DNA from: QALR01 sp900552255
Lineage (GTDB): Bacteria; Bacillota; Clostridia; Oscillospirales; CAG-272
NCBI GenBank assembly: GCA_048526005.1
Contig: DBFVEH010000002.1
Span: forward strand, 23,566-87,565
DNA length: 64,000 nucleotides
Direction of reading: 5' to 3'
Below are positions 42,823-52,035 of this stretch, piece after piece. The position numbers were made by a program, and so were the translations under genes. Below the pieces are notes generated by a model, which was not told the DNA's origin, made no database searches, and saw only the letters and a list, made by a program, of their open reading frames with translations. Position 1 is the stretch's first letter. Each line of letters opens with the position of its first letter.

Positions 42823-43182
42823 TTATGAATTCTTGGGACTGTCGTTCCATTCGGAAAGCAAAATAAGAGAAAGAAGCCTGTTCTGATGCTGATCGTAGTG
42901 CAGATAAAAGTCCAGATCAGTCTGCGTCGGAACATAGCTTCCATCATCATGCTCGTTTTCGAGATCCGCCAAAAAATCCAACATATCCCCGATATCGGAG
43001 AAGGAGGTGGCGTCACCTATGCGCTGATAATAGACAGAAGCTTTTCTTGCGTTTTCGTATATGATTTTATTTTCCTCGCACTGTAAAAGCTCGCTGTGAA
43101 GCCGAAAATATTTGAAAAGCCGCCATGCGGTCCGTTTATCGGTGCGTTTGACCCGATAGATGTATTCGTCTGTATTCATCAT
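42823..43182 (-). CDS. Unknown acidic/basic small protein between two XRE genes
   Basis: Not recognised. 119 residues: a basic, aromatic N-terminal half (YIYRVKRTDKRTAWRLFKYF) and an acidic C-terminal half (DIGDMLDFLADLENEHDDGS). No membrane segment, signal or known motif. AAGGATAAATA precedes two tandem ATGs at 43182 and 43179. It ends 16 bp from the convergent XRE copy 1 and starts about 215 bp from XRE copy 2, which is divergent. The position between two near-identical regulators suggests it is their target or partner, which is inference. Confidence 0.6.
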   Translation of the reverse strand: MMNTDEYIYRVKRTDKRTAWRLFKYFRLHSELLQCEENKIIYENARKASVYYQRIGDATSFSDIGDMLDFLADLENEHDDGSYVPTQTDLDFYLHYDQHQNRLLSLILLSEWNDSPKNS

Positions 43183-43285
43183 TATTTATCCTTGTGATCT
43201 GTTATTTTTTGGAATTACAATAAAATTATAAACAATATTTATGAACAAAATAAATTTATTGAATATTATTCATAAAAATTTTACA

Positions 43286-43310
43286 ATAATTATCTAAATT
43301 GGATAATTAT
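43286..43310. promoter_or_regulatory. Operator-like dyad upstream of XRE copy 2
   Basis: ATAATTATC, 7 bases, GATAATTAT: a perfect inverted repeat with 9-base arms in the divergent region between the unknown gene and XRE copy 2. A related stretch (TTTTACATATTTTATCTATTTGG, near 42399) stands upstream of XRE copy 1, with TTTTACA and TTATCTA in common. Shared binding by the two paralogues is inferred. Confidence 0.45.
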
Positions 43311-43398
43311 TATCTACTCTATTCCATATTATACCAAATTTTACGATAAAATCAAGAAGATAGATAAAAATTATATAAAAAGGATGGGAGATATTGCC

Positions 43399-43659
43399 AT
43401 GAAGAAAAGCATGTTTATCATGAAAGGAAATTTGTGTTCGGAGCGTGTCAGAGTTGCGAGAGCTATCCGGAATCTCACGCAGGAAGAGCTGGCGAGAAAA
43501 ATACAATTTATGGGAGAAGAAAATATGACCTCGCTGATCATTTCTCGGATTGAGAAAAATCAAAGACACGTATGTGATGCTGAACTGCGTTTGCTTGCCA
43601 AGGCGCTCGAAGTGTCGATGGAATGGCTTGTGGGCGATCTGCCTCTTTTTCCGCTCTGA
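43399..43659 (+). CDS. XRE-family HTH regulator, copy 2 of a paralogous pair
   Basis: 86 residues, Cro/C1-type: LTQEELARKIQFMG, then ENMTSLIISRIEKNQRHVCD, ending ALEVSMEWLVGDLP. The start is set at MKKSMF to match MKKMMF of copy 1, with GGGAG 8 bases upstream; an in-frame ATG at 43384 is an alternative. The recognition helix region is identical to that of copy 1, so both should bind the same operator. The N-terminal 25 residues differ more (RVARAIRN versus an insert with RYRHDPP). AT-rich surroundings. Confidence 0.8.
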   Translation: MKKSMFIMKGNLCSERVRVARAIRNLTQEELARKIQFMGEENMTSLIISRIEKNQRHVCDAELRLLAKALEVSMEWLVGDLPLFPL

Positions 43660-43674
43660 ACGGTCGGCTTACCT

Positions 43675-43719
43675 AAAAAAACGGCGGACAATCCCGGATC
43701 AGGGATTGCCCACCGTTTT
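43675..43719. terminator. Hairpin between XRE copy 2 and ligA
   Basis: AAAACGGCGGACAATCCC and GGGATTGCCCACCGTTTT around GGATCA, with small internal mismatches. Convergent genes on both sides. Confidence 0.6.
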
Positions 43720-43763
43720 GATCGGCTGCGCAAGGGAAGTTCTGCGTGAACAGTGAATGGGGA

Positions 43764-45758
43764 TCAGCTTTCGCCCGCCATTTGGAGCAGGGCGTCCTCG
43801 TCGATGATCTTTATGCCGAGCGCTTCCGCCCTGGCGAGCTTTGAGCCTGCTTTTTCCCCCGCGACGACATAGGTCGTTTTCGCGGAAACGGAGGAGGAAG
43901 CTTTTCCGCCGTGGCGCTCGATGATTTCCGTCGCCGCGTCGCGGGAAAGTGTCGGAAGCGTGCCGGTCAGCACAAAGGTCATGCCCGCGAAGACGGCGTC
44001 GCTTTTTTCGGCCTCATAGGTCGTTGCGACCCCGCAGGCCTTTAATTCATCGATAAATTCCCGCGTCTGCGGGTGAGAGAAATACTCGATGACGCACCGC
44101 GCCGTGATTTCTCCGAAATCGTCGATGGCGACAAGCTCATCGACGGTCGCCGCGGCGAGCGCGTCAAGGCTTTCAAAGCGCACGGCAAGAGCTTTGGCGG
44201 CTTTTTCTCCGACGTTCCGGATGCCGAGCGCGTAGATCAGCCTTGCAAGTCCGCTCTCTTTGGATTTTTCGATTGCCGCGACGAGATTGGCGGCGGATTT
44301 TTCGCCCATGCGTTCGAGGTCTTTTAAATCCTCCGCACGCAGGTGATAGATATCCGCGACGTTCGATACGAGCTTCTCCCGCATGAGCAGCCGGACGACC
44401 GCGGGTCCCATGCCGTCGATATCCATGGCGTCGCGCGAGGCGAAATGCGTGATGCTGCGCTCGAGCTGGGCGGGGCAGTTCGCATTGGTGCAGCGCGTCG
44501 CCGCTTCGTCGTCGCGGACGACCGGCTCGCCGCAGGAGGGACAAGCCTCCGGCATTTGATAGGGAACAGTGTTTTCCGGGCGTGCGGACATTTCCACGGA
44601 AACGACCTCCGGGATGATGTCGCCTGCTTTCTGAACGAGGATGGTGTCCCCAACCCGGATGTCGCGCTCGCGGATATAGTCGATGTTATGAAGCGTCGCG
44701 GCGGAAACGGTCGTACCGGCCAGCTTTACCGGTTCGAGAACGGCGCGAGGCGTGAGCACGCCCGTCCTGCCCACCTGAACGACGATATCGGAAAGCCTTG
44801 TCGCCTTGCGCTCCGGCGGGAATTTATAGGCAACCGCCCATTTCGGCGTGCTTGTGTTCTCGCCGATCTCGATTCGCTCCGAAAGATCGTCGACCTTGAC
44901 GACGACTCCGTCGATATCGAAGGAAAGCGAGCCCCGCAGCGCGCCGAGCCGCTCGATATGCGCGATGATTTCCTCGGCCGTGCGCGCCTGTGTGCGGTGC
45001 GGGATCACATGAAAGCCTTTCTCTTCCAAGTACGCAAGCTCCTCCGTGTGGGAGGTGAAGCGCTTGCCCTCTATGCGCTGGACGTTGAAAATCAGGATAT
45101 CGAGTCCTCTTTTGGCGGTGATTTTGGAGTCGAGCTGCCGCAGCGAGCCCGCCGCCGCGTTGCGCGGATTGGCGAAGAGCGCCTCGCCGTTTTCTTCTCT
45201 TGTGCGGTTGAGCGCTTCAAAGCTGCGGCGCGGCATATAGACCTCTCCTCGCACCTCCAAAAGCGGAAGCGCTTCGGGCAGGGAAAGGGGGATGGTCTTG
45301 ACGGTTTTTAGGTTTTCCGTCACGTTTTCTCCTGTGATGCCGTCCCCGCGCGTGGAGCCGACCATGAGCTTTCCGTCCGTGTATTCGAGAGACACGGAAA
45401 GACCGTCGATCTTCGGCTCGACGGAATAGAGCGTGGAACGGCCGAGGCGTTCCTCGGTCTTGGCGACGAAATCATGGATTTCCTCATAGGAAAAGACGTC
45501 GGAAAGGCTTCCCATGCGCACGGTATGCGTGACCTTCTCGAATTTGTCGAGCGCGGCGCCGCCCACGCGCTTCGTCGGAGAATCCTCGGCTGCAAGCTCC
45601 GGATACCGCTCCTCCAGCGCGACCAGCTCATAAAACAGCTTATCGTATTCGTAGTCGGAAATTTCCGGCGCGTCCTCTATATAATACAGACGAGAATGAT
45701 GCTCGAGCGTTTTGCGCAGCTCCGCCATTCTTTTTTTCGCTTTTTTGATGTCGTCCAT
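43764..45758 (-). CDS. ligA: NAD-dependent DNA ligase
   Basis: 664 residues, seals nicks in replication and repair. Adenylation domain with catalytic Lys in VEPKIDGLSVSLEY; LEVRGEVYMP and ILIFNVQR; OB fold; zinc finger CPSCGEPVVRDDEA and CTNANCPAQ; HhH repeats (MDIDGMGPAVV, GIRNVGEKAAKAL); and a C-terminal BRCT domain (FAGMTFVLTGTLPTL). The start at 45758 follows GGAGG at 6 bases; the 30-residue in-frame extension to 45848 is not family-like. The stop codon region gives the usual length. Confidence 0.96.
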   Translation of the reverse strand: MDDIKKAKKRMAELRKTLEHHSRLYYIEDAPEISDYEYDKLFYELVALEERYPELAAEDSPTKRVGGAALDKFEKVTHTVRMGSLSDVFSYEEIHDFVAKTEERLGRSTLYSVEPKIDGLSVSLEYTDGKLMVGSTRGDGITGENVTENLKTVKTIPLSLPEALPLLEVRGEVYMPRRSFEALNRTREENGEALFANPRNAAAGSLRQLDSKITAKRGLDILIFNVQRIEGKRFTSHTEELAYLEEKGFHVIPHRTQARTAEEIIAHIERLGALRGSLSFDIDGVVVKVDDLSERIEIGENTSTPKWAVAYKFPPERKATRLSDIVVQVGRTGVLTPRAVLEPVKLAGTTVSAATLHNIDYIRERDIRVGDTILVQKAGDIIPEVVSVEMSARPENTVPYQMPEACPSCGEPVVRDDEAATRCTNANCPAQLERSITHFASRDAMDIDGMGPAVVRLLMREKLVSNVADIYHLRAEDLKDLERMGEKSAANLVAAIEKSKESGLARLIYALGIRNVGEKAAKALAVRFESLDALAAATVDELVAIDDFGEITARCVIEYFSHPQTREFIDELKACGVATTYEAEKSDAVFAGMTFVLTGTLPTLSRDAATEIIERHGGKASSSVSAKTTYVVAGEKAGSKLARAEALGIKIIDEDALLQMAGES

Positions 45759-46071
45759 GGGGAACCTCCGTTTTTTGCCGATATCGACTGACTTTGCCGG
45801 CGGTATATCGCCGAATTGCAGAATTTTCTTAAAAATATTATAGCACAAATGAGAGCAAGTGTAAACGTTTTGCCGTCAAGTTGTGGCGGCTTTTCTTTTT
45901 GGGAATCAAATTTCACAAACAAAATTTGTGCAAAATGACGAAAAACGCCGGCAGTTTTTAAATTAAATTGAATTTATTTTAAAAACTGTTGATAAAAAAT
46001 CCGGCTTATATTATAATGAGATCATTAAATTGGGAAAAAGCGGCGCGTTCATTTGGCCGCGGGGAGGATTT
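45759..46071. other. Divergent gap with a promoter for the DUF3006 gene
   Basis: No supported gene. TTGATA (45989-45994), 17 bases, TATAAT (46012-46017) drives the plus strand toward the DUF3006-like gene. CACAAACAAAATTTGTG near 45915 is a small dyad with 6-base arms that could be an operator. The remainder is AT-rich. Confidence 0.5.
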
Positions 46072-46308
46072 ATGAAGCAGATGCAGGTAGACCGCTTCGA
46101 GGAGGGGTTCGCCGTTCTTGTGGACGATGACGAAAAGACCTACGACGTCCCGCGGGACATCTTTGGCTTCGAGCTGCACGCGGGCGACGTCTTGGAGGTG
46201 GAAATGGAGGAGGGAAAGCCGGTTTCCGCCCGCTTTCTCGCTGAGGAAACCGAATCCAGACGTGCGCTTGCAAGGGCGCTGATGCAGAAGCTGAAGAAAA
46301 AATCATAA
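46072..46308 (+). CDS. DUF3006-like small protein
   Basis: 78 residues: MKQMQVDRFEEGFAVLVDDD, DVPRDIFGFELHAGDVLEVE and a basic tail KLKKKS. The D-R-F/E-x-x-x-A-V-L and the small beta-rich layout fit DUF3006, a Firmicutes family without assigned function. It starts at 46072 behind GGGGAGG; the longer frame to 46030 has no ribosome binding site. 70 bp before the zinc dehydrogenase. Confidence 0.75.
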   Translation: MKQMQVDRFEEGFAVLVDDDEKTYDVPRDIFGFELHAGDVLEVEMEEGKPVSARFLAEETESRRALARALMQKLKKKS

Positions 46309-46378
46309 GCGCGGCATACCAAAGGAAAACGACGCATTCGGCGCGGCGGCGGCCGCATGCCGGGAAAGGGAGGAAACG

Positions 46379-47641
46379 ATGAATACAAAAGCAGTCAGAC
46401 TATACGGAGTGAACGACCTCCGCTTGGAGGAATTTGAGCTTCCGGAGATCGGGGAGGAGGAGATACTCGCGCATGTCATTTCGGACAGCATCTGTATGTC
46501 TACCTACAAGGCGGCCTCGCAGGGCAGCGCGCACAAGCGTGTGCCGGACGATATCGCGGAAAATCCCGTCATCGTGGGACATGAGTTCTGCGGGGAAATC
46601 GTCGCGGTGGGTGCGAAGTGGCAGCATAAATACAAGGCGGGGGACCGGTTCGTCATCCAGCCGGCGCTCAATTATAAGGGGAGCCTTGCCGCTCCCGGCT
46701 ATTCCTACCGCTATATCGGCGGCGATGCGACTTATATCGTGATTCCGAACGAGGTCATGGAGATGGACTGTCTTTTCCCCTATGCGGGAGAAGCGTATTT
46801 TTACGGCTCGCTTTCCGAGCCGATGTCCTGCATTGTGGGCGGCTATCACGCCAATTATCACGTGAAGCAGGGTACTTATGTTCATGAAATGGGAATCCGC
46901 GAGGGCGGTAATTTGGCGATTCTCGCGGGCGCGGGCCCGATGGGACTCGGCGCTGTCGATTATGCCGTTCACTGTGACAGAAAGCCTGCGCTTGTCGTCG
47001 TCACCGACATCGATACGGCGCGCCTTGACCGTGCGGCGTCCATCGTGACGCCCGAGGAGGCGGCAAGGCAGGGCGTGAAGCTTGTCTATCTGAATACGAA
47101 CGCCTGTGAGAACGCGGCGGCGTCTCTGCGCGCGCTCACGGACGGGCAGGGCTTCGACGACGTGTTCGTATATGCGCCGGTGCGTTCCGTGGTCGAGATG
47201 GCGGACAGTCTGCTTGCACGCGACGGCTGTCTCAACTTTTTCGCGGGGCCGACCGATACGGCGTTTTCCGCGATGTTCAATTTCTACAACGTGCATTATT
47301 CCGGCACGCATATCGTCGGCACGTCCGGCGGCAACAGCGCCGATATGCTCGAATCCATCGCCATGATGGAGAAAGGCGAGATTGATCCGGCTGCGATGAT
47401 CACACATGTCGGCGGGCTCGACAGCGTCTGTGAAACGACGCTGAATCTGCCGCATATCAAGGGCGGCAAAAAGCTCGTGTATACCAATATATCCATGCCG
47501 ATGACGGCGATTGCGGACTTCGCGGCGCTCGGTGAGAACGACCCGGTGCTTGCAAGGCTCGCCGAAATCGTCGCGGGCAACAACGGACTTTGGTGCGCCG
47601 AGGCGGAGCGTTATCTGCTGGCGAACGCAAAGCCGATCTGA
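46379..47641 (+). CDS. Zinc-binding MDR dehydrogenase, L-sorbose-1-phosphate reductase-like
   Basis: 420 residues, medium-chain dehydrogenase family. N-terminal catalytic domain with the zinc-site Cys in SDSICMSTYK, and GHEFCGEIVAVG followed by KAGDRFVIQPA; Rossmann domain LAILAGAGPMGLGAVDYAV, with acidic VVVTDIDTARLDRA suggesting NAD. The overall text resembles SorE-type sugar-phosphate reductases (from memory). AAAGGGAGG precedes the ATG. It leads a three-gene run with an aldolase-dehydrogenase fusion and a PHP phosphoesterase, so a phosphorylated deoxy- or ketosugar is the likely substrate. Confidence 0.8.
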   Translation: MNTKAVRLYGVNDLRLEEFELPEIGEEEILAHVISDSICMSTYKAASQGSAHKRVPDDIAENPVIVGHEFCGEIVAVGAKWQHKYKAGDRFVIQPALNYKGSLAAPGYSYRYIGGDATYIVIPNEVMEMDCLFPYAGEAYFYGSLSEPMSCIVGGYHANYHVKQGTYVHEMGIREGGNLAILAGAGPMGLGAVDYAVHCDRKPALVVVTDIDTARLDRAASIVTPEEAARQGVKLVYLNTNACENAAASLRALTDGQGFDDVFVYAPVRSVVEMADSLLARDGCLNFFAGPTDTAFSAMFNFYNVHYSGTHIVGTSGGNSADMLESIAMMEKGEIDPAAMITHVGGLDSVCETTLNLPHIKGGKKLVYTNISMPMTAIADFAALGENDPVLARLAEIVAGNNGLWCAEAERYLLANAKPI

Positions 47642-47698
47642 GAATCCTATTGTCAAATATAAAAAATTCGTCCGACAGCGGACAAAAGGGGGCATTTT

Positions 47699-49660
47699 AT
47701 GGAACTTGACGCACTCATTGCGATGTCGCACCGATACGGCGCAGACGCGGAATTCGTTCTCGCCGGAGGCGGCAATACCTCGTATAAGACGGAGGATATC
47801 TTATATATCAAGGGCTCGGGCACGAAACTCGCCGCCATCACGGCGGAGGGTTTTGTGAGAATGGACAGGGCAAAGCTCGCCGAAATTTGGAGCATGACCT
47901 TTTCCGCCGACGAAAAAACACGGGAGGCCGAGGTGCTTGCCGCGATGATGGCGGCGCGCCTTGCGGGCGAGGAGGGGAAGCGTCCGAGCGTGGAAACGCT
48001 TCTGCACGACCTGTTCCCGCAGAAGCTGGTGCTTCATGTGCATCCCGCGCTCGTCAACGGCATGACCTGCGGAAAGAACGGAAAAAATCTCATGGCGGAG
48101 CTGTTTCCGGACGCCATTTGGATTCCCTCGACGAAGCCGGGCTATGTTCTCGCCTCGGTGTGCAGGGAAAAAATGGCGAAATATCGGGAGAAAACCGGCA
48201 AGGACGCGGATCTTTTGTTCCTCGGCAATCACGGCGTGTTCTTCGCCGCCGACACGGAGGAGGGCATCGACGCCCTTGTGACCGAGGTGATGGTGAAGCT
48301 GCGCGCGTCGGCGGAGGCGCTGCCGGACAGCAGTGAGGTCCCGTATGACCGCGATATGGCTTTGCGGCTCGCGCCGGAGCTGCGGATGCTTTACGCGGAC
48401 GGTTCCGAGGCCTGCGTCAAATTCACCGCGCATCACGATATCCTCGCGTTTGCCGCGGACGAAAAGCGCTTCGCGGCGCTTCGCGGCGCGTTCACGCCGG
48501 ACCATATCGTATACTGCGGAACGTCTCCCCTTTATGTCAAAAACGACGGGGAGGACACGCCCGAAAGGCTCAAAAAGGAATTTGAAAAGTACATCAAGCA
48601 TAACGGCGCCGCGCCGAAAATCGTCTTTGTGCAGAACGTCGGCATGTTCGCCTGCGGCAGAACGAAAAAGGAGGCCGATACCGCCGCCATCCTTTTCGAG
48701 GACGCGATAAAAATCGCAGTTTATGCGGATTCCTTCGGCGGACCGCTCCCGCTCGACGCGGAAATGACGGATTTCATCAAAAACTGGGAGGCGGAGAGCT
48801 ACCGCTCGAAGGTATCGCTGAAAGCGGCCGGTGCAAAGCGTCTGTCCGGCAAAATCTCCATCGTGACGGGCGCCGCGCAGGGCTTCGGACTCGGCATCGC
48901 ACAGGCGATGGCGGAGGAGGGCGCTTACGTCGTCATCGCGGATATGAACGAAGCGGGCGCCGCTTCGACCGCAGAAACGCTCTGCGAAAAATACGGCGAG
49001 GGCGCGGCGATGTCGGTCGGCGCGAACGTCTCCGACGAGCAGTCCGTTTCCGATATGATCGACAAAACCGTACTGGCATACGGAGGACTTGATATTTTCG
49101 TCAACAACGCGGGCATTGTGCGCGCAGGCAGCTTGGAGGAGATGACGAAATCGAATTTCGAGCTTGTCACGGCGGTCAACTATACGGCGTATTTCCTTTG
49201 CGCGAAATATGCGAGCGTGCCGATGAAGCGTCAGCGCGAATACGCGCCGGAGCGCATGTCCGATATCATCGAGATCAACTCCAAATCCGGTCTTGCCGGA
49301 AGCAATAAGAATTTCGCCTACGCAGGCAGCAAATTCGGCGGGATCGGGCTTACGCAGAGCTTTGCGCTGGAGCTTGCGCCTTATGGCATCAAGGTCAACG
49401 CGATCTGCCCCGGAAACTATCTCGACGGACCGCTGTGGACGGATCCCGAGCGCGGTCTTTTCGTGCAGTATCTGAAGGCGGGCAAGGTGCCCGGCGCGAA
49501 GACCGTAGAGGACGTCAAAAGATATTATGAGAGCAAGGTCCCGCTCGGCCGCGGATGCCTGCCGGAGGATATCGCGCGCGCGCTGTTCTATATCGTCGAG
49601 CAGAAATATGAAACCGGTCAGGCGCTGCCTGTGACCGGCGGACAGGAAATGCTGAAATAA
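47699..49660 (+). CDS. Bifunctional class II aldolase / short-chain dehydrogenase (YuxG/RhaE-like)
   Basis: 653 residues. The N-terminal class II aldolase/adducin domain has GGGNTSYKTED near residue 23, KGSGTKLAAI, zinc ligands in LVLHVHPALVNG (about 112-120) and LFLGNHGVFFA (about 180). The C-terminal SDR domain from about 385 has ISIVTGAAQGFGLGIA, NNAG in DIFVNNAGIVRAG, and the catalytic Tyr/Lys in FAYAGSKFGGIG. The same fusion occurs in B. subtilis YuxG and in RhaEW rhamnose enzymes, which split rhamnulose-1-phosphate and oxidise lactaldehyde. No rhamnose isomerase or kinase is here, so the sugar is uncertain. The two activities in one chain suggest aldehyde channelling. Confidence 0.85.
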   Translation: MELDALIAMSHRYGADAEFVLAGGGNTSYKTEDILYIKGSGTKLAAITAEGFVRMDRAKLAEIWSMTFSADEKTREAEVLAAMMAARLAGEEGKRPSVETLLHDLFPQKLVLHVHPALVNGMTCGKNGKNLMAELFPDAIWIPSTKPGYVLASVCREKMAKYREKTGKDADLLFLGNHGVFFAADTEEGIDALVTEVMVKLRASAEALPDSSEVPYDRDMALRLAPELRMLYADGSEACVKFTAHHDILAFAADEKRFAALRGAFTPDHIVYCGTSPLYVKNDGEDTPERLKKEFEKYIKHNGAAPKIVFVQNVGMFACGRTKKEADTAAILFEDAIKIAVYADSFGGPLPLDAEMTDFIKNWEAESYRSKVSLKAAGAKRLSGKISIVTGAAQGFGLGIAQAMAEEGAYVVIADMNEAGAASTAETLCEKYGEGAAMSVGANVSDEQSVSDMIDKTVLAYGGLDIFVNNAGIVRAGSLEEMTKSNFELVTAVNYTAYFLCAKYASVPMKRQREYAPERMSDIIEINSKSGLAGSNKNFAYAGSKFGGIGLTQSFALELAPYGIKVNAICPGNYLDGPLWTDPERGLFVQYLKAGKVPGAKTVEDVKRYYESKVPLGRGCLPEDIARALFYIVEQKYETGQALPVTGGQEMLK

Positions 49661-49683
49661 TTTAAGAGAGGATTGGATCGATC

Positions 49684-50967
49684 ATGCAGCTTGAACGTCT
49701 CATTGAGGGACTGAACGCCCCCGCGCGGGAAGATCGGCTCGCGGCGCTTGCCGAGATTTATGAAATGAGCGTGCGCGGGGAGATCCCGACGCCGGAAAAG
49801 ACGGATTTCGTCAACAATCATATCCATACCATTTATTCGTTTTCCCCGTATTCTCCGACGAAGGCGGTCTATATGGCGTGGCAGAACGGTCTTGCCACGG
49901 CGGGGATCATGGATCACGATTCGCTCTCCGGCGCAAAGGAATTTCTCGCGGCGGCGAAGATCGTGGGGCTTCCCGTCACGGTCGGCATGGAATGCCGCGC
50001 CTCTATGCGGCACACCAGGCTCGACGGACTGCGCATCAACAATCCCGATCAAAAGTCGATCGCATATGTGGCGCTGCACGGCGTGCCACATCAGAACATC
50101 GACGTTTTGAACGATCTTTTCGCTTATTACCGTTTCTGCCGCAGCAAGCGCAACCGGAAGATGTGCGATAACATCACGGAATTGATGCGGCCGTATGGGA
50201 TATCGCTGGACTTCGACCGCGATGTGTATCCGATCTCCAAGGCCGACGAGGGCGGCAGCGTCACGGAGCGTCACATTTTGTTTGCACTGACGAAAAAAAT
50301 CACGGAAAAATATCGCACGCCGGCGCAGGTCGTCGCGTTTTTGACGGAGGATATGAAGATCCCCGTTTCCGATAAGGTGAAAAAGCAGATTCTCGCGGGT
50401 GAGGAAACGCCGGATTTCTATGAATATGATATTCTCGGCGCGCTGAAAAGCAATTTGGTGGAAAAATTTTATATTCCCGCGGAGGCGGAATGCCCCGACA
50501 TCTATGAGCTGGAAAAGATATGCCGTGAATGCGGCGTCGTGCTCGCCTACGCCTATCTTGGGGACGTCGGCGTCTCCATTACGGGCGACAAGAAAGCGCA
50601 GCGCTTCGAGGACGGCTATACCGACCTGCTTTTCGCGGAGATCGAGCGCATCGGCTTCAACGCCGTGACCTATATGCCCAGCCGCAACACGGAGGAGCAG
50701 CTGCGCGAGATCATGGAGCTTTGCGACCGGCATAAGCTCTTCCAGATCAGCGGGGAGGATATCAACTCGCCCCGACAGTCGTTCCTTTGCCATGCGATGA
50801 AGGCGGATATGTTCGCGCATCTGTCCGATGCGGCCTATGCGCTCATCGGGCATGAAAAGGAGGCGACGAAAAACCTCGATAGGGCGATGTTTTCGCCCGC
50901 CGTGTGCCGCGAGATGCCAAATCTCAGCGAGCGGTGCGCGTATTTCAAAAGTAAGGCTCTGGATTAA
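49684..50967 (+). CDS. PHP-domain metal-dependent phosphoesterase
   Basis: 427 residues. The PHP signature NNHIHTIYSFSPYSP near residue 44 is followed by AGIMDHDSLSGAKEF near 77 and VGMECRA near 105, which carry metal-binding His/Asp/Glu residues. A C-terminal barrel end has QISGEDINSPRQSFLCH. The family hydrolyses phosphate mono- or diesters, and this long form is uncharacterised as far as I know. It follows the aldolase-dehydrogenase gene by 23 bp in the same operon, so it may dephosphorylate a sugar phosphate made or used there. Last gene of the three. Confidence 0.82.
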   Translation: MQLERLIEGLNAPAREDRLAALAEIYEMSVRGEIPTPEKTDFVNNHIHTIYSFSPYSPTKAVYMAWQNGLATAGIMDHDSLSGAKEFLAAAKIVGLPVTVGMECRASMRHTRLDGLRINNPDQKSIAYVALHGVPHQNIDVLNDLFAYYRFCRSKRNRKMCDNITELMRPYGISLDFDRDVYPISKADEGGSVTERHILFALTKKITEKYRTPAQVVAFLTEDMKIPVSDKVKKQILAGEETPDFYEYDILGALKSNLVEKFYIPAEAECPDIYELEKICRECGVVLAYAYLGDVGVSITGDKKAQRFEDGYTDLLFAEIERIGFNAVTYMPSRNTEEQLREIMELCDRHKLFQISGEDINSPRQSFLCHAMKADMFAHLSDAAYALIGHEKEATKNLDRAMFSPAVCREMPNLSERCAYFKSKALD

Positions 50968-51121
50968 AGAGCAGCATACAAAAAGGGGAGCGGTACACAC
51001 TACCCTTTGTTTGTAGGATTTGGGAAACGAAAACAGGCGAATTGAGAATAGCCTACGAGGATTCATATCTTTGGCGGTTTGAGATAGAATGACTTGCGGC
51101 AAACTAGGAGGAATTTTGCGT

Positions 51122-51803
51122 ATGATTTTAACAGTACACGGGGATATCCCGGCCGGAGAAACTTTTATGTTTTCCGTAGGCGGAGCTACAAAAGAGATAG
51201 ACGATTCCATAAGGGATATTTCTTTTTGTTTTGCATATACCAGGTGAATATATTCTTGAATTTGAACAAAAACCCAAAAAGCGATATCATAAAGTCGTAT
51301 CCACTCTGTTTTTTATCATAACAATGCTGATTCAAGGCGTTTTTCATATATTTTTTATGAATATTTCGTCTGAATGGTATAAGGGAGTACAGCCATATCG
51401 GATCAAAGGCCGTATGAAAGTGGATATGACTGAGGGACAGATGATCAGTTTTTCCTGCTCTGAGGCGCGCTATAATGGCTTCGGCAGATGGATAAAACCT
51501 AAATGTGTTGTTTCTGAATCCAATGAGGTGGATATTATATATTTAAACAACGGAAATGATTTTAAAGACAAATATTTGATTTATATAAAACGACTTATCT
51601 CAGTTGCCGGTGTGGGAATCACTTTGTTTGTCTGCCTTTTGGTGAATTCCTTAAAAGCAAATATAATAAGTGCAAGCATCGTATTATCCATCTGCTTGAT
51701 ATTCACTGCGATCATATCGATGGTTCTTATCATTTCTCAATATAAAAAGATGATCAAGCTATACAATGATTTTTGTGATCATTTTTTTACGGATAAAGAC
51801 TGA
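51122..51803 (+). pseudogene. Membrane protein gene with a frameshift near 51225
   Basis: Unrecognised family. From an ATG at 51122 behind AGGAGG the frame reads MILTVHGDIPAGETFMFSVG and on to DDSIRDISF, then stops. The next frame picks up without a gap at IPGEYILEFEQKPKKRYHKV (from about 51231) and continues to 51803 with three membrane segments (near STLFFIITMLIQGVFHIFFM, then GITLFVCLLVN and SIVLSICLIFTAIISMV). The shift falls in a T-rich run (TTTTTGTTTTG), where one extra or missing base explains it. Either a real mutation, a sequencing error or slippage. About 227 codons if restored. Confidence 0.6.
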
Positions 51804-52035
51804 AATAAATGATTTTATAGGAATCATAGCATTTTATCCTCTTTCAAAATTTTATAAAATTGGCATATTTGTGCGCGTTTCCTTTTTGTATAAACTTACG
51901 TCTGCGTCAAATACTATGTGTGACAATCAAAGTTTGGAGAGAGAGCCGCCTGCAAAATTTTTATCCATGCTTGCCGTGTCCCGCCGGACGCGATGCTTTT
52001 TCTCCGACTGACTGAAAGGATCATAAAAACAATCA

